64,000 bases of DNA. Source: Candidatus Minthosoma caballi (lineage in GTDB: Bacteria > Bacteroidota > Bacteroidia > Bacteroidales > Bacteroidaceae). The stretch spans positions 1 to 64,000 of the forward strand of contig JAGHVC010000109.1 in assembly GCA_018064505.1 (NCBI GenBank), in the 5' to 3' direction. Below are positions 44,687 to 53,625 of this stretch, one piece after another. The notes below the pieces were generated by a model that had not been told where the DNA came from, searched no databases, and saw only the letters and a program-made list of their open reading frames with translations. Within the stretch, counting starts at the first letter, position 1, and the number at the start of each line of letters is the position of its first letter. A program made the position numbers and the translations under genes.

Positions 44687-46098
44687 TTTCTTGTAATTAT
44701 TAATAATCCTACGAAAGTCAGCAGACCATTGAACATCAGCATTTCATACCCAAATTTGTATCCCCAAGTGTTCATCACAAGAAAGTCGATTATGTAACAA
44801 ATTACAGGGGAAGCAATAGCTACTACCGGCACCCATTTTTCTTTGACAGAGCGTTTTGTCAATATGCCAAAAGCAAATAAGCCAAGCAGAGGACCGTATG
44901 TGTAGCTGACAAGAGTATATATCAAATCCATTACGCTGCCAGAACCAATTGTATGAAAAGCAAGAGTTACTAGAACAAACGCTGCCAACACTCCCAAATG
45001 CACTTTCTTTCTTACTTTTTCATCTTTCTCTTTTCCTAGAATATCAATGGTGAATGATGTAGTGAGTGATGTCATTGCGCTGTCTGCAGAAGAGAATGCA
45101 GATGCAACCACTCCGATAGCAAAGATCACCATGCAGGCATTGCCAAGCGTTCCGTTCATCACAATGTCCGAAAGCAGATTATCTCCTTTTGATGGCAGGT
45201 CCATTCCCATCTTCTGATAGAGCATGAGAAGCAGTATTCCTAATGCGAGGAAGAGAAAATTCACAGGCGCAAACAGCACTCCGTAAGAACATAAGTCTTT
45301 CTGGGCATCTTTCAGATTCTTGCAAGTTAGATTCTTCTGCATCATATCTTGGTCAAGCCCTGTCATAACAATAACAACAAACACGCCACTCAAGAATTGC
45401 TTCCAGAAGTTCTGCTTTGATGAGAAATCCTCAAATTCAAACATTCTTGAATGAGAATCATTCCAAACGGCAGACATTGCATCCCCAAAAGACAATCCGA
45501 GCAATGATGCCACCTTTATTAAAATAAGTATTAAAGCCACAATCAGACATAGGGTCTGCACGCTGTCAGTCCACACCAGCGCCCTAATTCCGTTTTTTCT
45601 TGTGTAGAGCCATATCATTCCTAATGTTATTGCAACCGTAGCAGCGTATGGTATTCCAAATTCATTGCCAACACACATCTGCAGAATCTCGCACACAACA
45701 TAAAACTTTGCAGCGGCTCCAAGAAGTTTAGATAATACAAAGAAACTTGCTCCAGTTTTGTAGCTCTTCGTTCCGAATCTTTTCTCAAGATAACTGTAAA
45801 TGCTTGTGAGCTCAAGCTTATAATATATTGGCAATAAGACAAATGCTACGATGAGATACCCGACAATGAAACCAAGGCACATCTGCATGTAAGTCATGTC
45901 AATGCCCATCACCCACCCAGGAACACCAATGAATGTTACTCCCGATATGCTAGCTCCTACCATGCCGAAAGCCACCAGTGGCCATGGAGACTTTTTGTTT
46001 CCTCGGAAGAAAGCATCATTGCCACCTTTCTTCCCTGCAATGTGGGAGACGAGCAACAGTACAGCGAAATAAGCTAATATGGTAATCAGTACAAGCAT
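44683..46098 (-). CDS. sodium:solute symporter (SSS family)
   Basis: The 471-residue membrane protein has about 13 helices. It contains FGMVGASISGVTFIGVPGW near the N-terminus and the sodium-symporter signature region around ASAFSSADSAMTSLTTSF. The substrate is unknown; candidates are sugars, sialic acid or other small organic molecules. It starts 2 bases after cbiB and overlaps the methyltransferase downstream by 4 bases. Confidence 0.85.
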   Translation of the reverse strand: MLVLITILAYFAVLLLVSHIAGKKGGNDAFFRGNKKSPWPLVAFGMVGASISGVTFIGVPGWVMGIDMTYMQMCLGFIVGYLIVAFVLLPIYYKLELTSIYSYLEKRFGTKSYKTGASFFVLSKLLGAAAKFYVVCEILQMCVGNEFGIPYAATVAITLGMIWLYTRKNGIRALVWTDSVQTLCLIVALILILIKVASLLGLSFGDAMSAVWNDSHSRMFEFEDFSSKQNFWKQFLSGVFVVIVMTGLDQDMMQKNLTCKNLKDAQKDLCSYGVLFAPVNFLFLALGILLLMLYQKMGMDLPSKGDNLLSDIVMNGTLGNACMVIFAIGVVASAFSSADSAMTSLTTSFTIDILGKEKDEKVRKKVHLGVLAAFVLVTLAFHTIGSGSVMDLIYTLVSYTYGPLLGLFAFGILTKRSVKEKWVPVVAIASPVICYIIDFLVMNTWGYKFGYEMLMFNGLLTFVGLLIITRK

Positions 46099-46100
46099 CT

Positions 46101-47135
46101 TTAAATCAGCACTCTAAATAATTCTGTCATTAATGTAATAATAACCATCATCAGTTCTCCTCCAAAGCAAACTCCAATGCTTAATTTCATATCAGCAGTG
46201 TTCAGTTCCCTCTCATTCGTTCCAATATAAGGTTTGTAGAAATTTTCTCCGAAATAATTATGAGACCCTCCAAATCTGCAATTTAGTATGTATGCTAATG
46301 CAGCTTCTGGCCATCCCGAATTTGGCGACGCGTGTTCGTTGCCAAAATGCTTCACAAAGCCGAATGCATCCTTGAATGTGAAATGTCCGAGCGAAGGATT
46401 GCCATTTTTACTGAATAGCCAAGCAACACAAAGCATCATAAATGCAGTAAGCCTTGCAGGAATATAATTTGCAATATCATCAATCTTTGCAGCCCATCTG
46501 CCAAAGTCTTTGTATCGAGCATTCTGGTATCCAATCATTGAGTCAAGAGTGTTCACCATCTTGTAAGAAAGCATTCCAGGCACACCAAGCAAAGCGTACC
46601 AAAACAAAGGAGCTACCACACCGTCCGACAAATTCTCAGCAAGAGTCTCCAATGCAGCAGTTCTCACTTCTTGAGCACTTAGATTGTTCGTGTCTCTTCC
46701 AACAATCCTTCCCACTTGCTTTCTTCCGTCAATGAGACTCTTATCCACAGCCTCAAACACCATTCTCACTTCCTTTCTGAGCGTGTGTCCTGCTAAGCAG
46801 TAAAATACAAGAATACTGGAAACGATAATGTACAAACTCCATGGCAGCAAATAAATTGAATAATTGTTTCCTACGACTTGATTGCTCATAGAAAACCATA
46901 TCCCGAACATCAATCCTGCCACAATTAAATATACTCCAAGGATGCTCCCCACAGCAAACACAGCCCCCTTGCTCACTCTATCCTCACCATTATTCCATTT
47001 CTTTTCTCCCCAAGCTATCCACTTGCCCATCCACACAATTGGATGTGGCCATTTCTCTGGATCTCCCAAGAAATAGTCAAGCATCCACCCAATTATTAGT
47101 GGAGCAAAAACAGTGAACAAAAAGCCATGCAGCAT
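46101..47135 (-). CDS. cbiB: adenosylcobinamide-phosphate synthase
   Basis: The 344-residue membrane protein has the CbiB/CobD signatures: DYFLGDPEKWPHPIVWMGKWI at the N-terminus, GRDTNNLSAQEVRTAALETLAENLSDGVVAPLFWY, and the FAFVKHFG-like and HASPNSGWPEAALAY segments. It attaches aminopropanol phosphate to adenosylcobyric acid in cobalamin synthesis. It stands apart from other cobalamin genes and heads a run with a symporter and two methyltransferases. The leader is short and I see no cobalamin riboswitch. Confidence 0.93.
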   Translation of the reverse strand: MLHGFLFTVFAPLIIGWMLDYFLGDPEKWPHPIVWMGKWIAWGEKKWNNGEDRVSKGAVFAVGSILGVYLIVAGLMFGIWFSMSNQVVGNNYSIYLLPWSLYIIVSSILVFYCLAGHTLRKEVRMVFEAVDKSLIDGRKQVGRIVGRDTNNLSAQEVRTAALETLAENLSDGVVAPLFWYALLGVPGMLSYKMVNTLDSMIGYQNARYKDFGRWAAKIDDIANYIPARLTAFMMLCVAWLFSKNGNPSLGHFTFKDAFGFVKHFGNEHASPNSGWPEAALAYILNCRFGGSHNYFGENFYKPYIGTNERELNTADMKLSIGVCFGGELMMVIITLMTELFRVLI

Positions 47136-47170
47136 AATCTTCTTATTTTGCTAAAGTTCAAAATGCTATG

Positions 47171-47178
47171 CAAAGTTA
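47171..47178 (-). promoter_or_regulatory. -7 element of the cbiB operon
   Basis: The minus strand reads TAACTTTG, 35 bases before the cbiB ATG. No good -33 match is seen. The spacer to the 790-residue pilin gene (ends 47256) has no clear terminator. Confidence 0.5.
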
Positions 47179-47255
47179 GCAAAAAAACTTGAAAGAAGAA
47201 ATACAATAATCAAAATTGTATCAAAGCTGCTTTATGTTTCTGTTAGGTTTTTTGG

Positions 47256-49628
47256 TTAATATACCTTTGGATATGCTGCTACTTGATGCGCATAATAGTG
47301 GGTAAGGAAGTGAGTTTTTAAGTCATTTAATTGATCAGTCGTATATGTTGTCTTAATTATCGTTGGATATTTGTCAGTGGTCACACTATACTCGTGAATA
47401 TTGCCATTCAGGGTATTCGTATCACTTGAACCTTTTGTACCAATAAAGTTACCCGACTGCATCTGTAGTGTTGTCATACCGTGAACCTCAGCAAGTGTAT
47501 TCTCGTCAGTAACATTATTTGCCACATCTTTATCAAAGAAACAGTAAGTAAGCGTACCATAATCATTTTCTGTTTTACCTTCTGGCAATGTCTCGGGCTT
47601 GTAGTTATTATAGGCAACTATGCCTCGGTACATCAATCCATCACCTGCATAACTTGTTGTGCCCTTAGTTGCTGCGTACGACACTACTATTGAACCTGTA
47701 TTATAACCAACAAGACCACCTACGCGATGTGCATCAGTAGAGAAATTTCCGTTACTGTGGCAAGTCATGATGATACCCTCGTTGTTTCCGACGAGCATAC
47801 CAGCTACAGACAGACCATTAATATTAGAACTCGTAATGTTAAATGAACCAAATGAAACACTTGACACTGTACATGCACAAATTACGCCCTGATTATTTTC
47901 TACAAATGCAGCGCCGCCGGAAGTTATTTCGAGAACATCCTCAAGCCAAAGTCCTCCTACTCGTCCTTTTGGCCCTATGTTACAAAACAAAGGTTGTCCA
48001 CTAAGACGCTTGATAGAACGCTGTTCGCCTTGGAAATTGCCGTTAAAAGGATGGGTAGCGTCGCCAATACCAATCCAGCTTACATTAGTTCCTGTTGTGC
48101 TTGCTTGCATATATAGATTAGCATCGAGCTTGATATTATATCCGCTGAAATCAAAACCTCCAGAAATAGGACGGTTTGTATTGCTAAGGTCTTTTATAGT
48201 AGTACTCTTACGATTATTACCATTTACTTCGTACGCAAACGACAGCAACTGGTCGGCAGTGCTTATGTGAAATGGCTTTTCTTCAGAACCATCATTGCCA
48301 TATATGTCCACTATCTTTCCACTTGTACTGGTGTAAAGCCATGTAGCATCATCAACCGTAGCATTTTTATCTCCTATAATAGTAATTTTGTTTCGATCAG
48401 TATAACTGAGGTATGTCGAATTCTTACGCAAAGAACCTTCGTCAGGAGAATCCTCAAGTTGCCAAGACATATACTCAGCACCCACGGTCATCTTCTCATT
48501 TTTATGGTTGAGGTTGATATTGATATTAGTGCAGTATCCAGCGCGGAATTCCACATTCTTGCTGTCCAATTTAAGAGTTGCAGTGTATCGCTTAGTCATT
48601 GTTTGATTTGGATTCAGAGGATCAGGATATGTAACCTTGAAGCGCATTTCCACTTTGTCCTGCTCTCCTGGAGCAACAATGCCATAGAAGGTAAAAGTAC
48701 GGCTTGCCTCACTGCCACGATATTTGCGTGGCTGCCATAGTTTCATGTTTTTCTTTTGATCCCAATTAGGTTTTGCGCCGCTCCATGTAAATACATCAAG
48801 CACACTTTGGTCTTCATTTGTAAGTGGTTCTGCCTTGTATCCCAAATTATTCCACTTATACATAGTATGCATATCGCTCACTACCATGTCTGTAACCTTT
48901 GATTCTGCATCAGGGTCATTACCTGTAGAAGAGAATCCTGTTATGGTAACAACAACTCGCACGCTTGCCAGGCCGTGATGAAAGTGAATCCAAGCTACGG
49001 CATCCTCGTTTTGCATGTCGGTATCATAGGTAAGAAGAAGGTCTTCCTTGCGTAGTTGCTCTGTGCTGTATGGGGCTGTTTGATCTTCGCCTAATTCAGG
49101 AGCACCAGTATAGTCTATGATTTCTGAAGCATCTGTAGGATTGCCAATACTGCCATAATACATTTTATGCTCAGTACTGTAGTTCCAATCATAACCTGAG
49201 GCAGCAGCAGACTTGCTGTCCTCATGTGGAAGGATGTAGCCGATAAAGGTATGTGGCTGCGAGCCATCACTCCAGAAAATGTCGTTTGTTGGCTGCAGAC
49301 GCTTCCATGATACATTACCACCATTGATTTCACAAGAATAGCGAACATCATTGTAGCTGAAATCAGGGCGAATTGGACGAACCGTACGCTCAATCTTTGT
49401 GAAGATAATCTCATCGGTTGCCAGAAAATCAAACTTTCCAATAGAGTCAATCAATGGAGTCACAGCTCGTGTTTCACTACCATTATCAATAATAGCGTGT
49501 ATGCCTCGCAGCATTATCGGATTTGTATCTCCTTGCAAAGATTCCTCAATCTCGTTGTTGCAAGAGGAGAGGTATAGCAGTAATGCAAATAATATAAATA
49601 TGTTATTGTGCTTATAGTTCATGCTCAT
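47256..49628 (-). CDS. fimbrillin-family lipoprotein with GLUG-type C-terminal region (790 aa)
   Basis: A lipoprotein signal ends at C23 (LYLSSC). TRA at 53-55 is the likely maturation site. About 60-390 is a fimbrillin (Mfa/FimA-like) beta region, with HFHHGLASVRVVVTI and FRAGYCTNININLNH strands typical of the family. From about 440 the protein changes to a right-handed-helix-like region with EEKPFHISTADQLLSFAYEVNG, VAGMLVGNNEG and GGLVGYNTGSIVVSY, i.e. GLUG-like repeats seen in surface adhesins. It is likely a tip or adhesive pilin. Start may be the ATG at 49628 or 49622; both overlap the end of the upstream gene. It is the last pilin gene of the cluster. Confidence 0.78.
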   Translation of the reverse strand: MSMNYKHNNIFILFALLLYLSSCNNEIEESLQGDTNPIMLRGIHAIIDNGSETRAVTPLIDSIGKFDFLATDEIIFTKIERTVRPIRPDFSYNDVRYSCEINGGNVSWKRLQPTNDIFWSDGSQPHTFIGYILPHEDSKSAAASGYDWNYSTEHKMYYGSIGNPTDASEIIDYTGAPELGEDQTAPYSTEQLRKEDLLLTYDTDMQNEDAVAWIHFHHGLASVRVVVTITGFSSTGNDPDAESKVTDMVVSDMHTMYKWNNLGYKAEPLTNEDQSVLDVFTWSGAKPNWDQKKNMKLWQPRKYRGSEASRTFTFYGIVAPGEQDKVEMRFKVTYPDPLNPNQTMTKRYTATLKLDSKNVEFRAGYCTNININLNHKNEKMTVGAEYMSWQLEDSPDEGSLRKNSTYLSYTDRNKITIIGDKNATVDDATWLYTSTSGKIVDIYGNDGSEEKPFHISTADQLLSFAYEVNGNNRKSTTIKDLSNTNRPISGGFDFSGYNIKLDANLYMQASTTGTNVSWIGIGDATHPFNGNFQGEQRSIKRLSGQPLFCNIGPKGRVGGLWLEDVLEITSGGAAFVENNQGVICACTVSSVSFGSFNITSSNINGLSVAGMLVGNNEGIIMTCHSNGNFSTDAHRVGGLVGYNTGSIVVSYAATKGTTSYAGDGLMYRGIVAYNNYKPETLPEGKTENDYGTLTYCFFDKDVANNVTDENTLAEVHGMTTLQMQSGNFIGTKGSSDTNTLNGNIHEYSVTTDKYPTIIKTTYTTDQLNDLKTHFLTHYYAHQVAAYPKVY

Positions 49629-50850
49629 TCTTCAGTGTTATTTTTACTGGGTACAACACACCCTCTTGGAATTTCTTATTGTCCAGTTTCATCCTATAGC
49701 GACGCTCACCATCGCGCACCCAGATATATGCATAGTCATTAAGCACGCAAGGTGGAACAATCATGCGATAACGAGTATTGTCAATCTTATAGGCAGTATA
49801 TGTTCCTGTATTCGGAACAATTTGAGAGCCTGTGAATGTTATATTATAAGCGGGATTAGGATTGCCGGTCATAGGATAAGCATAAGATCGGTTTACTGTT
49901 GTGCCGCTTTCATTTTTATCTACATTCACTCCAATGCCAATGACCTTGCCATTATACTCGAATAGGCATGAATGTTTGTTCTTATAGTTGAAATTGCCTG
50001 CCGAATTGATCTTGCTTCGTTCTGCATAGTAATCGCCAACGATAACTTCTTGCTGGTCAATATTGGGCATACCTTCGAGGGTAAGCACAGCATTGGCAGA
50101 TAGAGGTGCAGACACCATCACTGGACTATCAGTTACTGTCGTTCCTTCAGTCATATCATCCTGAGTGTATAGCAAATTACCGTTAACATCAACCTTCTGT
50201 GCCTTCAGTTCAGAGTCATTCAGATCGAAAGTGATGCACGCCATCTTATGCTCGAACGACAGATGTACATTCCATGATCCCGTCTGCATATACTGCTGTG
50301 CCCAAAGGAGATCAGAGTTCTTATAGTTCTTTAGTTCTCTTTGGTCGGCATGGAAGACATGGCAGTACTGTAGGACATGTGTACCATTAGCAGTCTTGAA
50401 GTTTTTTTCTTCGCTCCATGTCGATGCCATATAGACATATGGTGTCTGCTGAGCCTCGTAAAAGCTACCTACCTGTGGACTGTCACTTGGCGTGTAATTG
50501 CCATAAATATCGCAGTTATCTTTTTTTGTCAGATAAGTCCATCCGCCATTATCTCGTTTCATCAGGAAAAATGCGTCGTATGAATTTCCCCAGGTACTTT
50601 CTCCATACTCAGAACTTGGAGAGAATGGACAAATAATCTTCAGACGAATCCAGTCGCCATCATCAAAACCAGTTCCGTTGAAACGCTTATCATCATCCAA
50701 GCCACTGCGAGTTACGGCCTCTCCCTTGAATGGCAATAGTTCTGTCGTAAGAGTAAACTCATGACTTTCCTTCTCCTTCTGAATTACTTCATCAGAAGAG
50801 CAAGCTGCCATAAGCAACAACGCCATTAATAAATATATGTGTCTTCTCAT
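49612..50850 (-). CDS. fimbrillin-family lipoprotein (412 aa)
   Basis: The signal peptide ends at C17 (LMAAC), with TRS at 47-49. The protein has the length and strand pattern of a two-domain fimbrillin: FNGTGFDDGDWIRLKI near the start, LSFEHKMACITFDL in the middle (the family's H.m..i.. strand) and GVLYPVKITLKN at the end. It has no GLUG region, so it is closer to a structural or anchor pilin than its neighbours. Its 3' end overlaps the next gene by up to 17 bases, and it starts 42 bases after the 910-residue gene. Confidence 0.8.
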   Translation of the reverse strand: MRRHIYLLMALLLMAACSSDEVIQKEKESHEFTLTTELLPFKGEAVTRSGLDDDKRFNGTGFDDGDWIRLKIICPFSPSSEYGESTWGNSYDAFFLMKRDNGGWTYLTKKDNCDIYGNYTPSDSPQVGSFYEAQQTPYVYMASTWSEEKNFKTANGTHVLQYCHVFHADQRELKNYKNSDLLWAQQYMQTGSWNVHLSFEHKMACITFDLNDSELKAQKVDVNGNLLYTQDDMTEGTTVTDSPVMVSAPLSANAVLTLEGMPNIDQQEVIVGDYYAERSKINSAGNFNYKNKHSCLFEYNGKVIGIGVNVDKNESGTTVNRSYAYPMTGNPNPAYNITFTGSQIVPNTGTYTAYKIDNTRYRMIVPPCVLNDYAYIWVRDGERRYRMKLDNKKFQEGVLYPVKITLKNEHEL

Positions 50851-50892
50851 TATTTTTCTAATTGCCTAAACGATTATATGTCTTAAATACTT

Positions 50893-53625
50893 TTAATTAT
50901 TCAAATAGAGAATATTCTTCACTCCCTCATTTGTTGCAGTTCCTTCAACCAATTGTGGATAAATGTACCAATATCCTCTGCTATCAACCTCATATTTCAT
51001 CATACATTTATGATTCTCTGGAAAACTGTGGTACTCTGACGATGTTGCCACACTCATCTGATTATACTGATATATAGCGTAGTTCATAGCCTTCCATGGT
51101 GCTAAGCCATAGAATTCCTCTTTCTGACCTGCATCCAACTTATTGTAAGGAACATCATCGCCTATCATATTATCATTTTTTGCACGGAGTATTCCATGTC
51201 GTACTCCACGGATATACTCCTGAGGACGATAATTGTCAGCGTTATCTCCTACAGCTTTAGTTGCCTGAGTAGGTGACTTTTGGTAGTAATTACACATGAA
51301 GCGTCCCCATTTCAGAGTTCCAATTTGTGGATCGAAGAAATAGTTATCACCAGCATAACTACCAAGCAATGCAGCACCGGTTATGTTTGCTGAAGCATGC
51401 ATACATCCATACATCGTCATATTGTCAGCAGTACCAATCATAGCACCTGCAGCGTTGCCTTCGTGAATACAACCAACGACATAAGACATGCCAGTCAGAC
51501 TTTGAGCAATTGGTGACACCGTACAATCAGCCTTGAGTGATATACCGACTATGCGCATATTGCGAGCGCTGCTTGATGTACTGCCTTCATTCAATAGCGC
51601 AAGATTATGAGTCGATGTCAGTTTCAAGTCACGAATTTCACCGTCTTCCATATATCCGAAGAGATATTGCTTGCACATATTCACATTGCTCAATGTATGT
51701 GTACCGCCATCAAAGAAGCCCTTGAATGGAGTAGTAGAAGCCTTTCCTATGCTCTCTAACTGCCAGTCGTGAAGGTCTATATCATTCTCCAGTTGTACCA
51801 CGAGGTGCAGGTTGACTTGCTCATCGTAGAAACTGAATGGACCACGCACATAGTCTTCGATGTAGTAAGCATGCTTATCTGATATTTGCGGATAATAATG
51901 GCGATAGAAGATATATCCCTGTGCCTCTGCTTCAGCTCGCGACACCCAAACGGTATCGCCAAACTCTGTTGCAAGGCTTTCACGGGTCTTCTCTACATCA
52001 TACCACCAGTAGTTCTTGTAATCATAGTCATTGAACTCTGTTCCACTATAGTCCTCATTTTCCTGAGAGCGCTTTGCGAGTTCCAATCCTGATGTTTTGG
52101 TAGCAGCCGTGCCATTTACCAATGCGATAAATTCCTTGAACTGCTCTGCTGTTGAAATCTTGAAAATAGGATTATAGTCTTTGCTGTCCTTCGTATGGGT
52201 AATGGCTTCCTTTATGCCATCCTGCCACCACTGGTATTTGCTTGTATTCTGTTCTGCCACACTTTGATTGTTAGCATCTCCAGCTTCTTCGTCTGCAGTT
52301 GACCATGAAATACCTTCCTCTATGACTGTTACTTTTAATTGGTCGTAAAGATACCCCACTCTGAAGAGGTAGCTCTTACCAGGAGTCATAGGCAAACCAT
52401 CAGGATACTTAGTAGTTCCGTCACTATTCTTAATGTCGCTAAGTGAGAAGATATGTTCCTTTGCTTCGTATCCACTAGTGTTCGCTTTATCGCCATTATT
52501 TACATCGCGTATCTTAATCTTGAAGCGTGTCTTTGGTGGCAGAATGAGCACATCACCCTTGGTGTAAGGATCATTGCTCATGTCGTATGGGATGGTAATC
52601 ATATAAAGACGACCATCTACATTTGAAAATTTAGGATGCTTGACATTATTCTTTATATATTCAGGTGTATGAATTCCATATGTTATGATGCCATCAGTCG
52701 TAGTCTTTTGTTCAATAATATTAAATTGACTACTATTTGATAGGCTTGTATACAAATCATTCGTCATTGTTTTGAGCGTACCTGTCTCAATATCTATACC
52801 AGCAGGCATGCACAAACGGTTGAAAACTGCATTGACTTCTGCAACAACTTGTTCAGCCTCTTCCTCACTCAACTTATCATCCTCGTCATTATTATGGCTG
52901 TCTGCATTATCATTCCACATATAGTCCTCTTTGTCAAGACAGATCTCGCCACCTGCAAACTGATTACCTGCCAGATAGCTGAAACCTATACGGCTACACA
53001 CATGACGCAATTTGAGAGGAATGCCTAGGGTTGGTCCTGACACGGTCACCCAGTCTGCAATACAGAAGTCAGGGTAGTAACTACCAGCAGAACCGCTGTT
53101 CAAACATCCTGCTACATTGCTACGGCTCCAGGCACGGAAACGAACAGTACTGCCATTCTCCCATGTAAGAGAGTCTGCTTTAGTCTGAGTAACTAATGTA
53201 GGATTATTAGTACCCCAGTTATCACACTTCATTCTATCTACATTGCTTGTACCTGTTGAACCGTCTTTGTAGGCCACTTTCCAGTCGGTACTAAGGTTGA
53301 TGGTAGTACCTGTAGCGTATGTTACATGACGAACATAGGTTCTGTAAGCCTGTTGGTCTTCCCATTCGTTTGTTGTACTGTTCCAATACTGACGATATAT
53401 CTGCATGATATCGCCTTCGTTGAATCCTCCATTATGGTCGTAAGATGCGCGTGTCTCAGAGTAATCCTCTGCCATAGATGGATTAAAATTGACAGCAGTG
53501 CCCAACAACGCCTTCTGCTCTTTAGTCAGCGAGTCATTCTTGACAAAATCATCTTCGGAGCATCCGCAGCACAGCAGCGTGCCGAGAACAATATATATAA
53601 TATGTATTCTTTTCATTCTCATCAT
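50893..53625 (-). CDS. fimbrillin-family lipoprotein, long form (910 aa)
   Basis: The signal peptide leads to C22 in CCGC (C19 and C20 also precede it). TRA occurs at 58-60. Residues about 60-430 form a fimbrillin-like region with the PLKLRHVCSRIGFSYL and KSYLFRVGYLYDQLKVTV strands. The C-terminal part contains NPIFKISTAEQFKEFIALVNG and PFKGFFDGGTHTLSNV, the usual start of GLUG-type beta-helical modules. The ATG overlaps the TGA of the upstream 861-residue gene (ATGA, 53622-53625). It is probably an adhesive pilin or tip protein. Confidence 0.78.
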   Translation of the reverse strand: MMRMKRIHIIYIVLGTLLCCGCSEDDFVKNDSLTKEQKALLGTAVNFNPSMAEDYSETRASYDHNGGFNEGDIMQIYRQYWNSTTNEWEDQQAYRTYVRHVTYATGTTINLSTDWKVAYKDGSTGTSNVDRMKCDNWGTNNPTLVTQTKADSLTWENGSTVRFRAWSRSNVAGCLNSGSAGSYYPDFCIADWVTVSGPTLGIPLKLRHVCSRIGFSYLAGNQFAGGEICLDKEDYMWNDNADSHNNDEDDKLSEEEAEQVVAEVNAVFNRLCMPAGIDIETGTLKTMTNDLYTSLSNSSQFNIIEQKTTTDGIITYGIHTPEYIKNNVKHPKFSNVDGRLYMITIPYDMSNDPYTKGDVLILPPKTRFKIKIRDVNNGDKANTSGYEAKEHIFSLSDIKNSDGTTKYPDGLPMTPGKSYLFRVGYLYDQLKVTVIEEGISWSTADEEAGDANNQSVAEQNTSKYQWWQDGIKEAITHTKDSKDYNPIFKISTAEQFKEFIALVNGTAATKTSGLELAKRSQENEDYSGTEFNDYDYKNYWWYDVEKTRESLATEFGDTVWVSRAEAEAQGYIFYRHYYPQISDKHAYYIEDYVRGPFSFYDEQVNLHLVVQLENDIDLHDWQLESIGKASTTPFKGFFDGGTHTLSNVNMCKQYLFGYMEDGEIRDLKLTSTHNLALLNEGSTSSSARNMRIVGISLKADCTVSPIAQSLTGMSYVVGCIHEGNAAGAMIGTADNMTMYGCMHASANITGAALLGSYAGDNYFFDPQIGTLKWGRFMCNYYQKSPTQATKAVGDNADNYRPQEYIRGVRHGILRAKNDNMIGDDVPYNKLDAGQKEEFYGLAPWKAMNYAIYQYNQMSVATSSEYHSFPENHKCMMKYEVDSRGYWYIYPQLVEGTATNEGVKNILYLNN

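Noticed and set aside
47136-47255. Cobalamin riboswitch upstream of cbiB
   Set aside because: The leader is only about 30 nt beyond the -7 box, too short for the B12 aptamer, and no B12-box-like sequence is seen.
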